Assembly (NCBI GenBank): GCA_900549865.1
Contig: URPU01000024.1
Location: 1-27,037, forward strand
Reading direction: 5' to 3'
Length of the DNA: 27,037 bases
Source of the DNA: an uncultured Eubacteriales bacterium
Lineage (GTDB): Bacteria > Bacillota > Clostridia > Oscillospirales > Oscillospiraceae
In this document: one piece after another, positions 24,241 through 27,037 of the stretch
Layout: every line of letters begins with the position of its first letter
How positions within the stretch are numbered: position 1 is the first letter of the stretch
Translations under genes and position numbers: made by a program
The notes under the pieces: generated by a model
What the model was told of the DNA's origin: nothing
The model's input: only the letters and a program-made list of their open reading frames with translations
Database searches by the model: none

Positions 24241-25691
24241 TACTTATTGCCGACGACGACAGGCTTGCCCGCTTTCAGTTAAAAAGCCTTCTGTGTGAGC
24301 TTGACGCGGAGACGCTGATAATCCACGAGGCCGCGAACGGAAAGCGCCTTGTGGAGGAGTGCCGTCTGCACAGGCCGGACGTCGCCTTTGTAGACATTGA
24401 AATGCCGCAGATGGACGGCCTGTCGGCCATTGAAGAGTGCCGCCGCATCTGTGCCGACACGCAGTTCGTCATCATATCCGCACACTCCGATTTTGGCTTT
24501 GCACGGCGCGGTATAGCGCTTCAAGTGGCGGATTATCTCTTGAAGCCCATAGAAAGCGAGCAGCTTGAGCAGCTTCTCGCCAAGCTGCGGCAGCAGCTTG
24601 CGCACACGCGCAGAGGGATAAACACGGACTTCGGCGTGCGCGCGGCGCAATGCCTCCAGCTCTGGGAGGAGATAGGCCGCTGTGAGGCCGCGGACCCGTG
24701 TCAGAGCCGCAGCGGCTGCTATTTCGGCTACAGGTTTTATATTGACTGCGCGCCCGGCGGCACGGCTTACGGCAGCGCGTATCTAAAGCTGACGGAGGCT
24801 TTGCAGGGGCTGAGCGCGGAGCTTGCCGGACAGCGCGTAAGGTCGCTCATATGGGAGCCGAAGCAGGCAGGGCTGGATTTCATCATATTCTGCGCGGCCC
24901 CTCCGGTGCAGATAAGCGCGCGGCTTGAGGCGCTGTGCCGCAGGCTTTCCGGAAGCGGGCTGTGCGTGACCTGTCTGTGCGCGCAGGGTGCGACGCTCTG
25001 GGCGCTGTACACGCAGATGAACGCCGGTGACGGGCAGCAGGCTCTGCGCTTCGGCGCGGCGGGAGAACTGCGCACGCCGGACGAGCTCCACTTTCCCACG
25101 GCGGCGCTGGAGCTTTTCCACGCTGCGGACGAGCTTGCCGCAAGCTTCCACGAGGCTGACGGCCTTCGCTATGAGAAGGCGCTGGCAAGGCTGAAAGGCG
25201 CATCCTCGGGCGCGGCGGCGATAGATGCGGCGCGGTTCACGCGGCTGCTCGGCACATGTCTGGGGGCAGAGCTTGTCTGGGATGGGCAGTTCGGCGCGCT
25301 TGCGGCGCAGCTTATGGCGCACAAGGCGCGCATATACAAGGCGGGCGGCGGACCCGGCGACAAGATGGACAGAGTCGTTGACTATGTTGAGCGGCATTAT
25401 ATGGAGGATATAAGCGTGGTGTACCTCGCGGAAAGGCTGGGTATGACGCCGAATTATTTCAGCACCGTCTTTCATGAGCGCATGGGGCAGACCTTTTCCG
25501 CATACATAACCGGCGTGCGCATAGAGCACGCAAAGCAGATACTCCTCTCCAGGCCCGACGTGCGTGTGCGCGAGGTCGCCGTCATGGTCGGCTACTACTC
25601 GCCACGGCATTTTTCCGGGGTGTTCAAGAAGCTGACCGGCTGCTTCCCCAGCGAGTTTCGGGAAAGCGCAGGCGGGCAGGAGCGCGCATAA
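24234..25691 (+). CDS. Response regulator with AraC-type DNA-binding domain, YesN-like
   Basis: 485 residues. The receiver domain spans about 1-115, with Asp7-Asp9, phosphoacceptor Asp54 in AFVDIEMPQMDG, Ser82 and Lys104 in YLLKPIE. A poorly conserved middle of about 260 residues follows, then an AraC/XylS double helix-turn-helix from about 378: DISVVYLAERLGMTPNYFST, and REVAVMVGYYSPRHFSGVFK with KLTGCFPSEFR. This is the YesN architecture. The ATG at 24234 has GAGGTG 8 bases upstream and overlaps the previous gene by 7 bases. It probably activates the divergent transport and alpha-galactosidase operon in response to an extracellular sugar. No terminator is visible before the next small gene. 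Confidence 0.95.
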   Translation: MVILIADDDRLARFQLKSLLCELDAETLIIHEAANGKRLVEECRLHRPDVAFVDIEMPQMDGLSAIEECRRICADTQFVIISAHSDFGFARRGIALQVADYLLKPIESEQLEQLLAKLRQQLAHTRRGINTDFGVRAAQCLQLWEEIGRCEAADPCQSRSGCYFGYRFYIDCAPGGTAYGSAYLKLTEALQGLSAELAGQRVRSLIWEPKQAGLDFIIFCAAPPVQISARLEALCRRLSGSGLCVTCLCAQGATLWALYTQMNAGDGQQALRFGAAGELRTPDELHFPTAALELFHAADELAASFHEADGLRYEKALARLKGASSGAAAIDAARFTRLLGTCLGAELVWDGQFGALAAQLMAHKARIYKAGGGPGDKMDRVVDYVERHYMEDISVVYLAERLGMTPNYFSTVFHERMGQTFSAYITGVRIEHAKQILLSRPDVRVREVAVMVGYYSPRHFSGVFKKLTGCFPSEFRESAGGQERA

Positions 25692-25699
25692 AGCAAAAT

Positions 25700-25978
25700 G
25701 TGTTTGCCGCGCAGAACTGGCTGGACGCCATCGGCACGCCGGACGAAGCGCAGGCCGCGAAGGAGCTCATAGCAGAGCTTGAAGAGGACGTGGAGCCTAT
25801 CGACGATCTTATCGCGTTCGGCAAGTCCGACAGGTGCGCCCAGATATTCGGCGCGGAAGGCGCGGCGGGTCTGCTTGCCCATGCGCAGGAGCTGAAGGCA
25901 GCCGGGGCAAAATACTGCGACTGCCCGGCCTGCGCCGCGGCCGCCGCTATCCTTGAAAAGAAAGACGAGCTGCTGTAA
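25700..25978 (+). CDS. Small CDCPAC-motif protein, probably N-terminally truncated
   Basis: 92 residues if read from a GTG at 25700. Acidic helical body (ELIAELEEDVEPIDDLIAFG) ending GAKYCDCPACAAAAAILEKK, with the C-x-C-x2-C cluster typical of small Clostridia proteins often labelled Hsp90-like or chaperone-like. From memory the family has some 25-30 more N-terminal residues before the AAQNWLDA segment. Here the frame stays open into the end of the YesN-like gene with no better start, and the nearest GGAG is 17 bases before the GTG. So the gene may have lost its 5' end or be a pseudogene. Function unknown; the Hsp90 label is not supported by any domain I can see. Confidence 0.55.
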   Translation: MFAAQNWLDAIGTPDEAQAAKELIAELEEDVEPIDDLIAFGKSDRCAQIFGAEGAAGLLAHAQELKAAGAKYCDCPACAAAAAILEKKDELL

Positions 25979-26012
25979 ATGCGGCGCACTCACCTTTCGT
26001 TTACGCAGAGCA

Positions 26013-26046
26013 AAAGAGCGTGTACGGGATCTCGTACACGCTCTTT
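26013..26046. terminator. Strong hairpin terminator between the small protein and the XRE gene
   Basis: AAAGAGCGTGTACG (26013-26026) pairs perfectly with CGTACACGCTCTTT (26033-26046), 14 base pairs, loop of 6. It is followed by TTTTG on the minus strand, so it terminates the XRE gene best, and may also act on the plus strand. Confidence 0.85.
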
Positions 26047-26056
26047 CATAATTTCA

Positions 26057-26401
26057 TCACATCTCACGCCTGTTGCGCCGGAGGCTTTCGTACAGCGCAG
26101 AAACGGTATCGGTTATTATCTTCATCTCTTCCTCAGTGCAGTCGTCCAGAAGCGCCGACAACTGACCAAGCGCAACGGGCTTTGCCGACCCGACCTCAAG
26201 CGAGAACAACTCGTCCATTGAGCAATCCAAGGCATTTACGATCGCAATAAGCGTTTTCAGGCTCGGTATCGTGTTGCCCGTTTCAATGTGGCTTATATGC
26301 GTCACGCCGACATCAGCCAGCGCGGCTAACTGCTCCTGCGTGATTTTCTTTTCCAGTCTGGCTTTTCTGATTTTGACGCCGATCTGCTTATAGTCGATCA
26401 T
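26057..26401 (-). CDS. XRE-family transcriptional regulator
   Basis: 114 residues. An N-terminal Cro/cI-type helix-turn-helix spans about 6-62, with KIRKARLEKKITQEQLAALA and GVTHISHIETGNTIPSLKTL holding the recognition helix and the conserved E-x-G-x-x-x-P-S. It ends with an acidic helical tail likely for dimerisation. GAGAGG lies about 7 bases before the ATG. It is divergent from a short Phd/YefM-like gene, with a palindrome in the shared control region that may be its operator. It has the look of a small autoregulated repressor. Its targets are not known beyond that inference. Confidence 0.92.
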   Translation of the reverse strand: MIDYKQIGVKIRKARLEKKITQEQLAALADVGVTHISHIETGNTIPSLKTLIAIVNALDCSMDELFSLEVGSAKPVALGQLSALLDDCTEEEMKIITDTVSALYESLRRNRREM

Positions 26402-26422
26402 ATCATACCTCTCAAGTTTTGC

Positions 26423-26443
26423 TGCACTTGTATTGTATGTGCA
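26423..26443. promoter_or_regulatory. Palindrome in the XRE / antitoxin-like control region, candidate operator
   Basis: TGCAC, 11 bases, GTGCA. It overlaps the -35 box of the rightward promoter (26433-26438) and lies 22 bases before the XRE start, a fitting place for autorepression of both genes. Confidence 0.5.
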
Positions 26444-26461
26444 ATTGGGTTGTGATATAAT
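26433..26461 (+). promoter_or_regulatory. Sigma-A promoter for the Phd/YefM-like gene
   Basis: TTGTAT, 17-base spacer, TATAAT, with TG one base before the -10 (extended -10). Leader of about 58 bases before the ATG. Confidence 0.75.
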
Positions 26462-26526
26462 GACTTAAAAGCGCATCGGACTATATAAGCCATACAAAAA
26501 GAAGAAGATTTTATAAGGAGCACACA

Positions 26527-26712
26527 ATGAAGAACTTATGCAATGTATCTGAGTTGAAGAATTATAAGGAAGTTCTCAGCAAGGTCACGACCGGGGTGCC
26601 GGTGTTTCTTGAGGACAAAAACGAAGTGCGGTATATTATACTGACAATAGACGATTTCAGCCGACTGCACACAGAAACATATTTCGGGGAGAATCAGGCA
26701 AACACACAATAA
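26527..26712 (+). CDS. Short Phd/YefM-like antitoxin-family protein, no toxin partner
   Basis: 61 residues. NVSELKNYKEVLSKVTTGVP then VFLEDKNEVRYIILTIDDFS follows the Phd/YefM DNA-binding fold (short beta, helix, beta hairpin, then a DDF/Y-S-R-L step). It is shorter than typical members (about 75-85) and lacks most of the C-terminal toxin-binding tail. AAGGAG lies 7 bases before the ATG. No toxin gene follows; a strong terminator starts 12 bases after the stop. It is divergent from an XRE regulator. It may be an orphan antitoxin, a stand-alone DNA-binding protein, or a remnant. Confidence 0.8.
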   Translation: MKNLCNVSELKNYKEVLSKVTTGVPVFLEDKNEVRYIILTIDDFSRLHTETYFGENQANTQ

Positions 26713-26723
26713 AATGAACTGCG

Positions 26724-26765
26724 AAAAACCACATGGGCTGCGTTTCCACAGCCCATGTGGTTTTT
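26724..26765. terminator. Bidirectional intrinsic terminator
   Basis: AAAAACCACATGGGCTG pairs with CAGCCCATGTGGTTTTT, 17 base pairs, loop of 8. T-runs flank it on both strands, and it separates the antitoxin-like gene from the converging iron-sulfur gene. Confidence 0.92.
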
Positions 26766-26767
26766 GT

Positions 26768-27037
26768 CTATTCTTCTGTAAAGCCCATGTCTTTTATGGT
26801 CAGCTCTCTGCCGTGCAGCAGTTCATAGTCCTCTGCGCCGCAGGCGGGACAGCGGTGCGGGCACACGCCGCAGCCGATGCACTTATCCGTGTCCACAACG
26901 GACTGTCCGCAATGGAGGCAGCGCTTGGCCTCGCGGCGTATCTGCTCCTCTGTCAGCCCCTCGCGCAGATCCTTAAAGGTCTTTGCGGAGGCCTTTCCGT
27001 CAACCTCCGGCGCAGTCTGGCGCGGAGTCGCGTCTAT
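26768..27037 (-). CDS. C-terminal end of an iron-sulfur oxidoreductase (partial)
   Basis: 89 residues of the C-terminus; the start lies beyond the right edge. It has FKDLREGLTEEQIRREAKRC then CLHC, followed by C-x2-C-x2-C-x3-C in DKCIGCGVCPHRCPAC. The LTEEQ-x-x-x-E-A-x-R-C-x-x-C step before a ferredoxin-type cluster is typical of FAD-dependent oxidoreductases of the glutamate synthase small-subunit or selenate-reductase-like group in Clostridia. The substrate cannot be told from this fragment. The stop is a TAG 3 bases from the shared terminator. Confidence 0.8.
   Translation of the reverse strand: MDATPRQTAPEVDGKASAKTFKDLREGLTEEQIRREAKRCLHCGQSVVDTDKCIGCGVCPHRCPACGAEDYELLHGRELTIKDMGFTEE

Noticed and set aside
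26713..26767. Room for a toxin gene after the Phd/YefM-like gene
   Set aside because: Only 55 bases, occupied by a strong terminator, and the next gene converges from the other strand.

Overview
The window looks like the chromosome of an anaerobic member of the Bacillota, class Clostridia, probably a gut Oscillospirales-type organism. This rests on four things: G+C-rich coding sequence, AT-rich intergenic regions with clear sigma-A type promoters, strong GGAGG-type ribosome binding sites with frequent TTG and GTG starts, and a Gram-positive gene set (RNase J, XpaC/TelA, YesM/YesN regulators, a lipoprotein sugar-binding protein). No phage, insertion sequence, CRISPR array, rRNA or tRNA was seen. 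No stretch over 300 bases lacks a gene.

Region 1 (1-6221, minus strand) is an operon of five consecutive GT-B type glycosyltransferases behind one near-consensus promoter. The last one runs off the left edge. It is probably part of a surface polysaccharide cluster. A divergent membrane acyltransferase (6317-7363) may decorate the glycan.

Region 2 (7391-11277) is housekeeping: secG with its own promoter and terminator, then on the minus strand rpe, recR, the RNase J gene and a small ArsC/Spx-fold gene, possibly one transcript.

Region 3 (11280-15311, plus strand) is an apparent operon of XpaC-like protein, TelA-like protein, a LemA-like membrane protein, a TPM-domain protein with a very glycine-rich tail, and a YbaK-type tRNA deacylase, ending in a strong terminator. 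The joining of XpaC-TelA with LemA-TPM suggests a cell-envelope or stress module.

Region 4 (15310-16676) holds a GNAT acetyltransferase and a divergent DUF308/HdeD-like membrane protein, each with a good promoter.

Region 5 (16675-25691) is an alpha-galactoside uptake and hydrolysis system. On the minus strand are a lipoprotein binding protein, two permeases and a GH36 alpha-galactosidase. Divergently on the plus strand are a YesM-like histidine kinase, a receiver-only response regulator and a YesN-like AraC-type response regulator, all overlapping. There is no ATPase gene, so a shared one elsewhere is likely. The sensor system probably controls the transport operon.

Region 6 (25700-27037) contains a small CDCPAC-motif protein that seems to lack its N-terminus, a hairpin-bounded pair of divergent genes (XRE regulator and a short Phd/YefM-like orphan antitoxin) sharing a palindrome, and the C-terminal end of an iron-sulfur protein running off the right edge.
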